From Symbiodinium natans (taxonomy: Eukaryota > Sar > Dinophyceae > Suessiales > Symbiodiniaceae), in assembly GCA_905221605.1 (NCBI GenBank), contig CAJNDS010000524.1, positions 1 to 64,000 on the forward strand: a stretch of 64,000 nucleotides of DNA, given 5' to 3'. Below the pieces are notes generated by a model. The model did no database searches and was not told the origin of the DNA. It was given only the letters and a program-made list of their open reading frames with translations. Of the stretch, positions 29,865 through 41,157 are shown one piece after another (the first letter of the stretch is position 1; each line of letters starts with the position of its first letter). Both the position numbers and the translations under genes were made by a program.

Positions 29865-30884
29865 GAACAACCCCCCCCTACCTAGCCCCTCCCCAAAGCA
29901 ACATCCAAAGAACCCCGGTGAAATTAAGGGCTATGCGGGCAGGGGTAGTGCAGGCGCGGGTTCAGGAAACTTTGAGGCACACCTGCACAGGCCGCTAAGT
30001 GATTATCAGCAAAGAAATCGTTTGGCTGACCAACCCGGTCTGATAGCTTCGTTGCATGTTTTTACAAATCAAGGCCAAGAAGAGCAAGAACAGCAGCGGC
30101 ACTCCTTGTAAAGTTGAAAATTCATATGGTCACCGTGTTTGACATGACACGGCTTCTTTAAAGCGATCGAAATTTTATAAGATGCTGCTGCTGCAAATGG
30201 GCAGTGTGCAGAAAAATGCGCGACTCGCCGCAGTGCGCCGCAATGCGAACAACCAGCTCCGCCAAAGAGGCTGATTGTACCAGTGCCTGACTCTGAACTT
30301 CGGTGCCCGTGCATCAGAATTCCACTGGGCTCGCGTTGCTGGCCTGCTTGTTCTGAAGCTCGATGTTTGCCAAGACGAAACGCATCCGGACAACTGAACC
30401 CCTAACAAGTTGAAGTGCTCTTGAACGGCTGGTCTCATCCTAGCCGCACGAGCCTCACTGGTAAAAGCATGCAGAAGAAAGAGGAAAAGTCCCAGCATGG
30501 GACTATAAAAACAAGCGGCCTGAATTTGGCACAGGGGTCAAACGATGCTATGTCGCGACTCGAAGGACCCATTTTGGAACCGAACCGAAACAAACCATCA
30601 ACCCCCCCCCCCTCCACAGAGTTCACGATTTCCGGATCTTGCAGCAACATCTAGTATACCACACTGGAGAGTTGAACGGAGTTGGGACGTTCTTGGGACA
30701 CAAAGCTCCAGAGCAACGATGCTCGGGCTTCCGCGTTTCCGCGTCCCAGACACCCCAAATCCGAACCAACCCTGTGAACCATCACAGCCCTTAAACCCTG
30801 AACCCTAAACCGGCCCTGAACCCGAAACCCTAAACCCTGAACGAGGCAACGCCCCCGCGAAACGACCCGCGTGTCAGCAGAGGC
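29865..30884. other. unassigned stretch
   Basis: C runs at 29870-29880 and 30600-30611, CCCTAAA-like units at 30790-30840, and overlapping frames of 70-107 codons without recognisable content. Confidence 0.4.
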
Positions 30885-31498
30885 TGTTTTTTTAGGCATT
30901 TTGGTAGTTTTTCCGAGGCAAAACGACGATTTCGGCTTGAGATTGTTTTGGGGGAAGGGCTAACCTCGCGCACTTGCCCAAGTTTGAGGTCGATTTTTTC
31001 GTTTGTGACTGTGGGAAGCTTGTTTTTGTGTTTTTCCCGAGGCGAAAATCACGTTTTGGTGTAAGGCCTGATGGTCGTTCGCAAACATGTCTTCGCGGGG
31101 CTTCCGGATAAACTGGCATTCTCTCATTCTTGTCATGAGCTTTGGGGTTTAGGGTTGTGAGTAGACGGCTGTGCCGGTCTTGACAAGCAATTCCGAAGCA
31201 ACAACGCTGCACGCAGCATGTTCACAAAAGGCATGAACAATTGTGCATGAAGACTTGTGACAGCGCGTCTTGTTGCAGAAACATCAAACGTACTGATGCA
31301 ATCTATTTATAAACGGCAAACACCCTGAACATTCCAGTGTCGTGGGCATGTTTGCACAAGGTTTGTGACAACGCGTCTGGTTCGAGAAATGTCAAGCATC
31401 CTGGTGCAGCATGTTGTATAGAGGCGCAAAATCGCTGTACATACCGGTGTTTTTGGGCATGGTTAGAGTATCATGGTCGTTACTAACCCCCCCCCCCC
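30885..31498 (+). repeat. dispersed repeat ending in poly-C, copy 1
   Basis: The last 100 bp (from CATCCTGGTGCAGCATGTTG at 31397) match 52778-52879 at roughly three of four positions and both end in a run of C (12 here). A unit of about 115 bp is also loosely repeated inside it (about 31240-31345 and 31346-31465). Weaker similarity around CTTGCCCAAGTTT suggests the element starts near 30885. Confidence 0.6.
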
Positions 31499-32384
31499 AC
31501 TCCACCTCCCTCAAAGATCCGCCAAGAACCCCAAAGCGCCTGAAAACAAGCAAAGCCCGCGGTAGGGCGTTAGCCTAAACAACCCAACCCTGAACTATCA
31601 AACCCTGAGCCCTATAACCTTCCAACCCAAACTCTAAACCCTACACCCCAACACCTGATAGAAGCCACGTACCCAAGGCAGAAAAGCACCCGTTCTAGAT
31701 CGCCACCGCCACCAACAGCAAGAACTACAGCAGCAGCAAGATGATGAAGAAATGTGCGAGGAAGAACCACAAACCGACAAACGAACAACAATCGAACAAC
31801 TAAGGACAGTCGAACAGCAAACCAAGAACGAGCAAACAACAAACGAACCACAAGAGAACAAAGCAAAAGGGGGTGTAATATATATATATATATATATGTA
31901 TCTTGAATCAATAAACAAGTATAAACATGCCTAAAGAACAACCACTCAAGGAATGAACAAGAAACAACCCCCGAACAAACAATCAACGGGCCACAAACGC
32001 ACAACGAATCGCAAGCAAACAACAGAAGAACAAAAAACTGCAACAAACAAACGCCAAACGAACCAGCAAAGGGTCTCGCAACTATAGCATTGTTGGCATG
32101 GCCGCGACGTGCACCAGGGTGACCGTCAACGCTTCTGGCACGCGAACCTTCAGATAAGCCTAGCGTCAAGAGGAACACAAGACTAAAGGCAACTTCACAT
32201 GCAAATTGTCATTAAGGTACGACAAGAAGACCATCAGATAACAACATCTTAGAGTCAAACGCTAGTGTCCTCATATAATCATCTTACCATACCATATACT
32301 CACATGTCATAATATAAGCATACAAACACATAACACATGTCACAAGATAAACAATAAACAATAAAAAAAAAGTACAAAAACCCA
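31499..32384. other. A-rich spacer
   Basis: About 31740-32060 is rich in AAC/ACAA and a TA run lies at 31880-31896. A 188-codon minus-strand frame (31612-32178) has the composition of reversed low-complexity sequence and is not called. Confidence 0.4.
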
Positions 32385-32475
32385 CAGCACAGAAGCTGTG
32401 GTGTTGGGAAAACAAAACTCGAAGAGGCGCCTCGAGCTCCAGGTCGCCAGGCTGTGCCAGGGCCGGAGTCTTGTC
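32385..32475 (-). CDS. exon below a long TTTAGGG array
   Basis: After a CTTTCTGCAG acceptor the frame reads DKTPALAQPGDLELEAPLRV and LFSQHHSFCAV. The lower border is uncertain. The TTTAGGG array at 32491-32590 ends the preceding intron in gene orientation. It may be the last traced exon of the membrane-protein gene at 32.8-38.0 kb. Confidence 0.4.
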
Positions 32476-32490
32476 CTGCAGAAAGCCCCT

Positions 32491-32590
32491 TGGGGTTTAG
32501 GGTTTAGGGTTTAGGGTTTAGGGTTTAGGGTTTAGGGTTTAGGGTTTAGGGTTTAGGGTTTAGGGTTTAGGGTTTAGGGTTTAGGGTTTG
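32491..32590 (+). repeat. TTTAGGG array, about 14 units
   Basis: Near-perfect heptamers. Confidence 0.98.
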
Positions 32591-32781
32591 GGTTCTTAGC
32601 AGGGAGTGGAGGGGGGGAAATGGGGCCCCTGTATATACATACTCATGCCTGTAATACCCTCAAAAGGGGGTTGTTAGGGCACTTCGCAGGGAATGAGGGG
32701 ATGAAGGAAAGAGGGGCCCTACTGTATACCCTTTAAGGGATAATCTAGGGTACCTCATTCCCCCATTCCTTGCTGAGAACC
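32591..32781. mobile_element. family C element, copy 2 (possibly nested)
   Basis: Left end GGTTCTTAGCAGGGAGTGG, right end the inverse of GGTTCTCAGCAAGGAATGG. At 191 bp it is longer than copy 1, and an internal CAGGGAATGAGGGGATGA suggests two copies fused. Its right end abuts the coding segment at 32782-32945. Confidence 0.7.
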
Positions 32782-32945
32782 AGCTGGACAAAGAAACTCG
32801 GGGGGATCTTGAGGAGTATAGAAGCTCCAGCAACACCCTGCTTTGTGCGGCCCCGCGTCCTCTATGAACAGCTTGTACAGCTCGAGAAACTCAGTGGCAA
32901 GAGAGCAGAGTAGATCAATCCGAAAGCCTCGACGACTTGCACCTA
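32782..32945 (-). CDS. probable exon of membrane-protein gene
   Basis: Reads FRIDLLCSLATEFLELYKLF in one frame; a second frame is also open (VVEAFGLIYSALLPLSF). A donor-like GTTCTCAG lies at its lower border and is part of the family C element end. It belongs by strand and spacing to the gene traced at 33.2-38.0 kb. Confidence 0.35.
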
Positions 32946-33156
32946 CAAGCACTGCGTAGGTACTGAGAGCGGTACACTACCTTTCTCGTCCTTGTAGACC
33001 CTGCAGTCACGTTGTGTAAGCGGTTGCGTTCGAAAAGTAGCTGCAACAGCCATCCAACTCCGAGTATCGCAGGAAAGCCACCACAAACACAGTCGAAGCA
33101 TGCGCAAGCACAGGGTTATGCGAAATATACCAGTACCGGGTGATTAAAAATTGGAC

Positions 33157-33239
33157 CCAAGCTGGATCCCGAGCCTTTTGGCGAAGAAGAGCCACTCGTC
33201 CGGAAACTGGGAGATGATGAAGGCCAAGTTTGTGTTGAC
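33157..33239 (-). CDS. exon of membrane-protein gene
   Basis: 83 nt with acceptor CAGAGAG and donor GTCCAA; reads NTNLAFIISQFPDEWLFFAK then RLGIQLG. TTTAGGAG-type repeats lie just above at 33305-33440. Confidence 0.45.
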
Positions 33240-33304
33240 CTCTCTGCTTTCCAGCGCGTGAGGCGATGAACCCACCAGGGCTCTTCTGGGTTCTGAGCAG
33301 AGCG

Positions 33305-33440
33305 TCAGGGGGTTCAGGGTTTAGGAGTTTAGGAGTTTCGGGTTTTAGGAGTTTAGGAGTCTAGGAGTTTAGGAGTTTAGGAGTTTAGGAGTTTAGGAGT
33401 CTAGGAGTTTAGGGTTTCGGGTTTAGGGTTTAGGGGTGCT
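33305..33440 (+). repeat. TTTAGGAG/TTTAGGG array
   Basis: About 17 units of the octamer variant GTTTAGGA, ending in true TTTAGGG. Confidence 0.9.
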
Positions 33441-34727
33441 CAGAGTTGAAAGTCGAACCGACAACGGCAGCCACAGAGGGCGCCGCCCCATCGCCGAGAG
33501 GTGGCGCTGTCAAGTCACCGATGCCATGCCTGGGAGCCCCCAGGGCGCACACAAAAAATGTGTCATGCGCTCTTTGGCTGCTAAGTTCAAAGAAGGAGCC
33601 GTACTCTGCAGACACTCACAATGTGGCATAACTGCGTCGTAACTTCTTAGACATACTCGGACATACTCTGCCCATCTCGACCTGAATGGGCTCCAGCACA
33701 GCCATCCTGGTATCTGAGGCCCTAAACAGAAGGACCGAACTCCTCTTGCCCAGGCTCCGGCTCGTCGTTGGGGCTCTGGTTCTTGGCATCCTGATTCAGG
33801 GCCCCAATGGCCATGCAAAGCTGTTTAGAACCCTTCTGGTGCTAGTTTACGCTTCCCTTCGTCAGCTCTAGCCTCCAGATACAAACCCTCAGAACTCCCA
33901 CCTGAGAACCCTGAAACTTTCGCTTGAACCAAGGGGGTTTCATTGGCCCCACGCAGGTCTTGCCTCGGGCGAGGAGCCCTTCCGCAAGAAGTCGGAGGTG
34001 GGGATCACCATCTGAGGCCCAAGATTCCAAGATTACAAGGTACTGCGATGACGATGGCACTTGCTGTCGGCTTTTTGATTCTGCTGCAATTCTTACTTAT
34101 CCGGTGCTTACTGATCTCTTGCTGTGGCCACCGTTGGGGTTCTTACGATTTCGGCTGCGTTTCACTGTTTCGGGTCGGCCTTCCGGGAGAGCATCTCTGC
34201 TGCTGATTGTGGGCATCCCAGACTTGTGCGGTGCTAAAACTCCTGGCACTTGCCACTACTGCAGCAGGAAGAGCATGAACGAGACGGGCTTAGTCTTGTC
34301 TGCCTTCGGGATGAAGGCTTAGTAGGTCCTGCTGAGTTTCAAGATGCTTCTGGCCCGCTTGAGGGATTGCTCCAGAGGGACCGTAGCATTTCCCACAGTC
34401 GCCTAAAGCGTCAATGCAAGCAACAGCAGACCATCACAGCCGGTCAGTTGCCTCCTGGTAACATGGGATGATCTGCGTCAGCGACGGCACGGTGCCCGGC
34501 TCAAAGTCCGGGGACGTCAGCCTCCGTGGGTTTATTCCGTCAGGCGCAGGGGCCCCAGGGCTTCCGGCCTTTGGCCTAGGGCCTGAGGTTCAGGGGCTTC
34601 GGGGGGACCCTGCTTTTTAGGCTTCCGGCCTGTCGGTCTCTTCAACCTGGGTGCCATCACCCGGCTCCTGCAACAGGGGCTGAATACCCTGGCCCAAAAA
34701 TATTTATGTAGAGTAGGCTTCCAAATA
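33441..34727. other. intron-like spacer with unresolved exon candidates
   Basis: A minus-strand reading HLRLLAEGLLARGKTCVGPM at about 33930-34020 is exon-like. An alternative frame there is open too. Nothing else is supported. Confidence 0.3.
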
Positions 34728-34729
34728 GC

Positions 34730-34862
34730 CAAGAAAGGTTAAAGCACGCGCTACCCAGTCTCTAAGAGGCCTTGGCATCCAAAGCCTAACATCCAGATCG
34801 ACCACCCAAGCCTGGATCCTCTCAAGAGACTGGAAGAAGAAGGCCAGGCGCTCGGCCACGAT
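34730..34862 (-). CDS. exon of membrane-protein gene
   Basis: After a strong acceptor (CGCTTCCCACAG) the frame reads VAERLAFFFQSLERIQAWVV then DLDVRLWMPRPLRDWVARAL. Looks like an amphipathic helical region. The lower border is not fixed. Confidence 0.5.
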
Positions 34863-34931
34863 CTGTGGGAAGCGGGAGAGATGGATCCTCGGAGCCACAA
34901 TGGAAACAGTCCCGCAACGGAAAACCTCGAT

Positions 34932-35033
34932 GGGGGTTTTCCGAAACTAGGGGTACCTTAGTGGTGTCCTTGTCAAAAGGGAATCCTACTATTTGGGGGT
35001 CTATATTAGGGGTCCCTTATTTTCGTAAACACC
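34932..35033 (+). mobile_element. MITE-like element, family B copy 3
   Basis: GGGGGTTTTCCGAAACTAGG at the left is mirrored by the inverse of GGTGTTTACGAAAATAAGGG at the right. Aligns throughout with the two copies at 6.6 and 7.8 kb (GGTACCTTAGTGG, ATCCTACTATTTGGGGG). It lies 70 bp above the exon at 34730-34862. Confidence 0.8.
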
Positions 35034-35290
35034 TCTTTTGACAAAAAAAGAGGCCCCACGACTTGAGGCACGCACAGCTTGTCCTTATGCTTGTCATCTG
35101 GCCTTGGCAAACGTTTCAACACCGCGGAAGACGAATGCCATCAAACAGTTGTCACGAACACCCCTCCTCTGTAGCCCAGCCCCTAAGTTTCCGGGCAGGT
35201 CTTTCTTGTCTTGGCGCCGGTATACTCTGCCTGCACACTGCTTCTGCCACGTGGGCTGTGGACTTGTGGAGTTGAAAGTCTCCTGCGATC

Positions 35291-35378
35291 CTGCACCACC
35301 CTGCCTGGGTCCCCCTCTCCGCCAGGCGGTTCAGCAGCCTTCCTCAGCCACTCTGCCATGCGCTGGTCGATGAGGGAC
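35291..35378 (-). CDS. exon of membrane-protein gene
   Basis: 88 nt; acceptor TTCTTAG and a GA-type donor GATCGC. Reads SLIDQRMAEWLRKAAEPPGG then EGDPGRVVQ. Hydrophilic. Confidence 0.45.
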
Positions 35379-35418
35379 CTAAGAAGAGCAAGGACAAGAA
35401 GCTGCATTTTGTCCTTAC

Positions 35419-35509
35419 GAGCCCCGAAGTTCTATAATGGTCTCCACCTCCTCTGCATGAAACATTTTCTCTGCTTGCCAGTGCAGCCGGAGGTTGAGTG
35501 CGGCGCTCA
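35419..35509 (-). CDS. exon of membrane-protein gene
   Basis: 91 nt; acceptor CTGCTCAG and an excellent donor GTAAGG. Reads AALNLRLHWQAEKMFHAEEV then ETIIELRG. Only about 40 nt of intron would separate it from 35291-35378, so one of the borders may be wrong or the intron is very short. Confidence 0.45.
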
Positions 35510-35931
35510 CTGAGCAGGCTATGCACCTCAAGCGGATGGAGCAGCTGGCGTCATATTGGGTATCACAACAGGGCAAACACTTGCAGGTCAGTGCACAGCG
35601 TAAGGCCAATGCCATCCGGCCCCAAACCATACGCCATCCATGCCCAATCTTCGCTTCGAATCGCTCGGCATCTTTGCCCTGTCCGATGGAAGGCTTTTAG
35701 GAAGCAAACCATGCGTCTCCAGCTCGAGTTGGCACATCTTGCAGGCGCAACAAGGCAAACCCCTCTACAGGCTACAGCCGCCACATCCCAGAAGCCTCAC
35801 CAAGAAAAGCCCGGATAGCCGCAAAGGGCCAGAAACCTCGACCAGGCACGACCCGTCTGGGGAAAGTGCCCCAGGTCGGAGGTTGATCGGAACGTCCACT
35901 CTCTTGACACTGTTCAGCTGTCGGTACTGAC

Positions 35932-36079
35932 CTGCGGGCACATGGAAGTGCAGAAGATCCCCCATGATGCCATTGGAGCACCGATTTGTCAACATATGGC
36001 TTATAACCCAGCTCGGGCAGGCACCCATGCATAGCCCACCGATGGCTGAAAAGATATAGAAAATGAAGTAGATGTCAAC
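35932..36079 (-). CDS. transmembrane exon of membrane-protein gene
   Basis: 148 nt with acceptor GCCCAG and donor GTCAGT. The frame has a strong membrane helix (DIYFIFYIFSAIGGLCMG) followed by a Cys-containing loop (SWVISHMLTNRCSNGIMGDL). Confidence 0.55.
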
Positions 36080-36741
36080 CTGGGCGAGGCTGAATCTGGC
36101 AAGCGGATGCAGAGCACAAGAACCTGGTTGCGAAAAGTCAATGTCCTCCTAGCCGCAAGTGGGTCTCGCTCGCTTCTGACAAACGACCCAGGGCGCAGGA
36201 TTTGCGTCTGCAAAGTCAAGGTGACTTCGCTTAGAAACGCTGAAATGCCTTGCCCGTTAAGCTACGGGGCTGAGCTGGAATGTGCGAGTACGTCTTTGCG
36301 ATGTTTGTTGATGGAGGCGGCTGTCCAGTTCACAACTCTGTAGCTACCGTAAAAGCCCACCTCCAAACGTCCAAGCCCGCACGAAACCCCAGCATGTGTC
36401 CGAGGCACTATGCAGCCGACCAGGACCAAGGTGAGCGCGAACAGCCTGAGAACAGAACACATAGCTTTGGACCAGACTGAAGTACTGAAGTCCTGAACAG
36501 ATCTCCCACTCCGGTGTCACAAACGCACACAGCTCAAAGCGCGGCGCAGCTGGGCAGCACAGTTGCTGCAACTCGTGCATAAAGTCGCACACAGCAAGAT
36601 TTGCCAGTTGCACTTGCAAGGCTTCTGACCACGAAATGCTCCCCTAAATGCCCCCATCATCCAAGAACAACACACTGCCCGAGGCAAGAAGCACACTACA
36701 CACGCAGGTCGCGCATCCGAAGTCCAGCAGATTCTCCTCAC

Positions 36742-36818
36742 AGGAGGCCATCGTCCAGGAGTGCTTCCAGGGCAAGCGGCTTGTCACGCAGAAAGTCCTT
36801 CTCCGAGCATTCGCCCAC
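36742..36818 (-). CDS. exon of membrane-protein gene
   Basis: 77 nt; acceptor AGCACAG and donor GTGAGG. Reads VGECSEKDFLRDKPLALEAL then LDDGL. Confidence 0.5.
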
Positions 36819-37247
36819 CTGTGCTGGAATGCCAATGACCTTGCCAGAGCAGCGTGCCCAAACTGCACATCTTGAGCCCTCGGTGCACATCTGCTCCCCA
36901 TCAACTGCATCTCAGCTTGTTCAAAGCCCACACGGAACGGTGGGCTGTGCCCTTTGACTCAAGCCCTTGTATGCACGGGGACCACAGCACCAACCAAGGC
37001 TAATTTCAAAGAGGAGTCAGAAGCACCCTTTCAAGGCCTCTAAACGTCCCCCGATTCCCGAATCCAAGCTCTCTGGAGTAGGATCTCGAACCTCCCGGTG
37101 CCCGCCTGGCCCAGGAAGCCAAGCCCACAGGTGGAGTTCAAGTCCAAGCCTGGCAAGCGGGATCACGTGAGCTTCGGCACGGGCCTTCGCGTGTCAGGGC
37201 CCGCATCGCGATGGGGAGTAAAGATGAGGGAGCTGCGCAGGAACTAC

Positions 37248-37332
37248 CGGCAAGTGCTCGGGGGAGCTGGCCTTTCATGGCTGGGAGGATAATGAAGATC
37301 TCCAGGACGATGCTGCTCGTGAGCATGAGCAC
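37248..37332 (-). CDS. transmembrane exon of membrane-protein gene
   Basis: 85 nt; acceptor CCCCAG and donor GTAGTT. Reads LMLTSSIVLEIFIILPAMKG, a membrane helix, then QLPRALA. Confidence 0.55.
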
Positions 37333-37424
37333 CTGGGGAGGAAGGTATGGAAGCTGCCCACGATATACTGAGCTTGACAGAACGCTCGGGAACCTTGCTG
37401 CGCTACCCCGGAACTGCCTAGGAA

Positions 37425-37470
37425 CCCTAAACCCTAAACCCTAAACCCTAAACCCTAACCCTAAACCCTA
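37425..37470 (-). repeat. CCCTAAA array, about 6 units
   Basis: Just below the exon at 37479-37553, at the start of its following intron in gene orientation. Confidence 0.95.
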
Positions 37471-37478
37471 GGAAGTAC

Positions 37479-37553
37479 CCCAGCCCAATTAGGGAAGCCC
37501 AAGATGGCTGAAACTGAGCTCGAGTCCCACAGCAGCAGGACCACCAGATCCGT
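37479..37553 (-). CDS. transmembrane exon of membrane-protein gene
   Basis: 75 nt, phase 0 at both ends; acceptor TTGAAG, donor GTACTT. Reads TDLVVLLLWDSSSVSAILGF then PNWAG. CCCTAAA repeats start 9 bp below. Confidence 0.5.
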
Positions 37554-37945
37554 CTTCAAGAAGTTTTCCCAGCAACCACGGCCACCTCTGCGTGAAGTGA
37601 TGGGGGAAGCTGACACCTGGGTCACCTGCCTAGCCCAACTGGGTCGCCTTCCTGGCTCAAGAGCATGTTTTGGGCGTCGAGTTGGGCAAGACCCTCACAC
37701 TGCACACTCATCCCACAGCGCAGCATACCAAAGGCGGCTCACCATCTTTCCGTGCATTTCTCCAGGGCGTGCCATAGATGAAGATCGCCCCATTCCTGTT
37801 AGCGGGGCGGCTGTGCCGGCCTTCCCTCAAGAAGACGTAGACGTACACACTACCGACCTTCTCCACGTTCGCACCCTACACCACCACTACCCACGTTCTG
37901 ACTGAAAACTTGTCGGTCCGTGATGAAAGCTTCGCAGATGTGAGC

Positions 37946-38022
37946 CTCAGGTGCATGAAGAAGAAGAGGATCACGCGGATTCCCCAGTAGATCCAGTCTT
38001 CCAGCAGCGTATCGCTGAGATC
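37946..38022 (-). CDS. transmembrane exon of membrane-protein gene
   Basis: 77 nt; acceptor CCTGGCAG and a GC-type donor GCTCAC. Reads DLSDTLLEDWIYWGIRVILF then FFMHL. With the exons at 37479, 37248 and 35932 this gives at least four membrane segments encoded on the minus strand, followed by a hydrophilic region (36742 and below). I recognise no family. Confidence 0.5.
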
Positions 38023-39540
38023 CTGCCAGGGCTCTGCCGGGGCTTCTCAGCTGAGAGCTTATTGGGGCAGAGTTGGTCAACGTAAGATGTAGTGTGCTAT
38101 GACGTGTGTCAGCACCAGGTACAGTCACTAGTTTTTGTGCCTTAGGAAAGCAGATCTTGAAAGGGAGTCGACAAGAGATGCACGTTGCACATACCACTGG
38201 TGGCGATGCCCACAACATCGGTCGTTCTCTAACTCCTCCCTTCTCCAAGGACTCCAGCGGCTCAAGGGACACACCTCATTCCGGGCTCCTGTACTGAGGC
38301 TGCGCGGGGGTCGACGCAGTCGCCGGAGTCTGACTGGCGGCACCTTCCGGAACATGGACGCAACAAGGCACTTTGCTTCTGGTCGAATGTCACAAATCGG
38401 GGCGCCCGCTTCTTCCCTAAACAGTTCCACTTCAAGGCTAAGCCCCTAAGCCCCAAACCCCAAAACCCTCCAAAACCCTTGCACTCAAGAGGTGTGTAGA
38501 CTGCGCTTGGAGTGCACGGGAGCCTCCATGGTTTGATCTTGAACTTTGCGCCACGGATCACTAGCGCACCTCAAGAAGGGGATCAGTTTATAAAAAAAAA
38601 AAAAAAAACGTGCGAGCACGGAATGTGCACGGGACTTTGGGGGGGGGGTGCCCTCTGAAAAAGCTCTCTTTTTGATGCTTTTTGACCCTTTTTTGTGGCT
38701 TTTGCATTGCGATATTCAGCAATATTGCTGCATCACTGTGCGAAGGTCAGATGAGATCTCGATAAAGATCCTGCCGGAAGCTTGGCTGCATCACTCGAAC
38801 TGAGAGGAACTGCCCCTTCTCAACCAGATTGTAGGTAGAGTCTGGCTTATGGGCCTCAGAGGCCCTGCAAAAACCCCAAAAAAGAGCTTAAGCTCCGGAT
38901 TGGGAGAATTGTTCGATTCAGCGCCCGGGCTCCGGGCTGCCAATCACGAACATGGCCAAGCTGGCAAGACGCTTTGCCAGCCAGATACCTCGGGGTTTGG
39001 AGGTTGGGGCGATCTTCTGATCCAGATGATCCAGGTCTTGGGACCCCTGTCGGCTGTGTCAGGAACAGATTGAGGACTCTCATCTGGGTGTAAGATCAGC
39101 TGGGATCGACACTGCGAGGAACGCCAGGAGAGCGCATGAACAGGGAGGGACAGCATCCTGGAGGCTGGCATTGGAGTCATCAGCCACGCAACCCGACCCT
39201 TACACGCACAGCGGAGTCCTGAGTGCTAGTGCTGCTATTGAGTTCTCCAAGCTCTGCTTAAGCAGATTACACGATATAATTGGGCAAAAACATAGAGAAA
39301 AAAACAATACAGCGTAATGTCATGTAACATCATGCAATTAATGCGGCCAGGCGGCGGCCAGGTGCACGATACCATATGGAGGGCCACCGCTGCCAACCTT
39401 TGTAGGACCAGACACGGCGGTTTCCGATGATCACTGGAAGGGCTTGTGCTGTAGGCAGCGTTCGAGACACCCTGGTGGCCCCAACCTTGCATCTCACTGT
39501 TACACTTCGACCTTCAGACCCTGAAGGGCCCAAACCACCC

Positions 39541-39571
<31 letters not shown>

Positions 39572-40660
39572 AGAAAAAAAAACAAATAAAATAAATAAAT
39601 AAACCACTGAACAAAACCCGGCGCAGACGCTGAGCTGAAGGTCTGCAAGCCCAACCTGGAACACCAACCCTTTCACTCCAGGGCTTCCTCCTTGAAAACC
39701 TCTGCTCACAGGCTTCAATATCTCGTACACATGAAGGTTCACGGGTCGCTCTAGCTGGGGTCATAAGTAAATCCTCAATGTACGAAGTACGAAGAAGAGC
39801 ATGAGGCCACCTTTCATGCTTCCGACTTAGCACGTTTCTGTGGGGCGTCCGGGCGCCCAGCAGGCGTACAGGAGCGTGAGGAGCTCGAGGAAGGCCCCCA
39901 GACAGGCATCCGCCTGCAACCGGGGAAGCAGGCTGCCCACAACCCACAATCCCTGAGCCCGAACATCCTGAGGCCTACCAATACCTAGAAACTGACTCGG
40001 CAAGAGCCCGAGCTGCGGACGATGGCGGTGTACTGGATGAAGTTGACTCTCGCCCACTGTGGCCATAGCCTGAGGCGCACCAGTTTAGGGTTTAGGGTTT
40101 GCTGAAGGGTTCATGGGTACATAATAGTTATGCATATGTAAGGGTAACCTACATGTTCACCCTAACTGAGGTTCTTCTGAGTCCTCATACTCGTCAGAAC
40201 TACCCAGCTTTCGAGGCAAGTTTCGTGCTAGGGACCGCGAGCCTTCGCCTATCTCGCAACCCAAACCCAACACCCAAAGCCGAAACCGGAAACCCTGGTA
40301 GGCCCTCCCTCTTGGCGGCCGATCAGAGAGCCGTTGAAGGAGGTGGTGATGTCGCTTCCCAGGCCTGGCTCCATTCCCCCAGTTTGGGGGGCCTTAAAGC
40401 GGCTGAAGGGATAGGTTTGGGGGGGGGGGGGGGTTAAGGGGAACTCGAGGAGCAGCCATAAAGGCTTAGAATATCTTGCAGCGGAAGCCTGCCCCGAGGT
40501 AGATGTACACCGCGATGAGCAGCGACCAAAGCCTTGTCTTGAGAACTGAGGAGAAACAAACACGGGAATCCTAAAATGAGCCGAGCAAACAACATTGCGC
40601 CACTGCGGCTCTTGGAGTCAAACCAAGGCCACGGTAAGGCCGACAATTCTGGAGTTTTAA
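38023..40660. other. unresolved region with scattered exon-like readings
   Basis: Minus-strand fragments include SCALLAFLAVSIPADL (about 39090-39160), ARVNFIQYTAIVRSSGS (about 40000-40060, with a TTTAGGG block just above at 40083-40100) and LWSLLIAVYIYLGAGFRC (about 40480-40545). A run of about 23 C followed by an A-rich tract lies at 39536-39605, an A run at 38590-38607 and a G run at 40419-40433. Borders cannot be set. Confidence 0.35.
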
Positions 40661-40735
40661 GCTGCATTTTCTCAGGGTCGGGCTTCAGGATCAGTGGCAC
40701 CCGGTAGCAGATGAGGAAGTCAATCACGACCTTGA
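40661..40735 (-). CDS. possible exon, hydrophobic
   Basis: After GTCAAG the frame reads VVIDFLICYRVPLILKPDPE then KMQ. Possibly part of a membrane protein. Weak. Confidence 0.3.
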
Positions 40736-41157
40736 CATCCGAAGGCCATGCTGGCAGCTATGCTCGCTGACGAGAATCACAACTGTTTCAATAAGTCACC
40801 AGCGAGTTTGCACAGACGTGAGCTGAGTTCCGGGCCCAAAGGCTACTTGGCTCTTTGTACCTATGGGGGCAGGTGCCGGGCACAAAGGCAGGTACCAGGC
40901 ACAAAGCGGAGAGCCACAACCCATGGTCTTTGAATATCCCAGCTTAAAGGCCCCACAGAGCTTCGTCCGGGGCACGTCTTCCCGACATCCTCGCGACACT
41001 GGATACCGCCTTGGTTGGTGGGTGCAGCACTTACCCACCGGAAGTCGGGACAGCTTGTTTTCAAAGGTTTCCTAGTTCTGCGAGTCTACCCCGCAATGGA
41101 GTGATCTCCTTCAGGTCAAGAGGGTTTAAGGGTTAGCGGGTAACTGGAAGAGGCTTG

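Noticed and set aside
31612-32178. 188-codon Cys/Leu/Val-rich minus-strand frame
   Set aside because: It is the complement of an AAC/ACAA-rich tract and a TA run; composition comes from the repeat.
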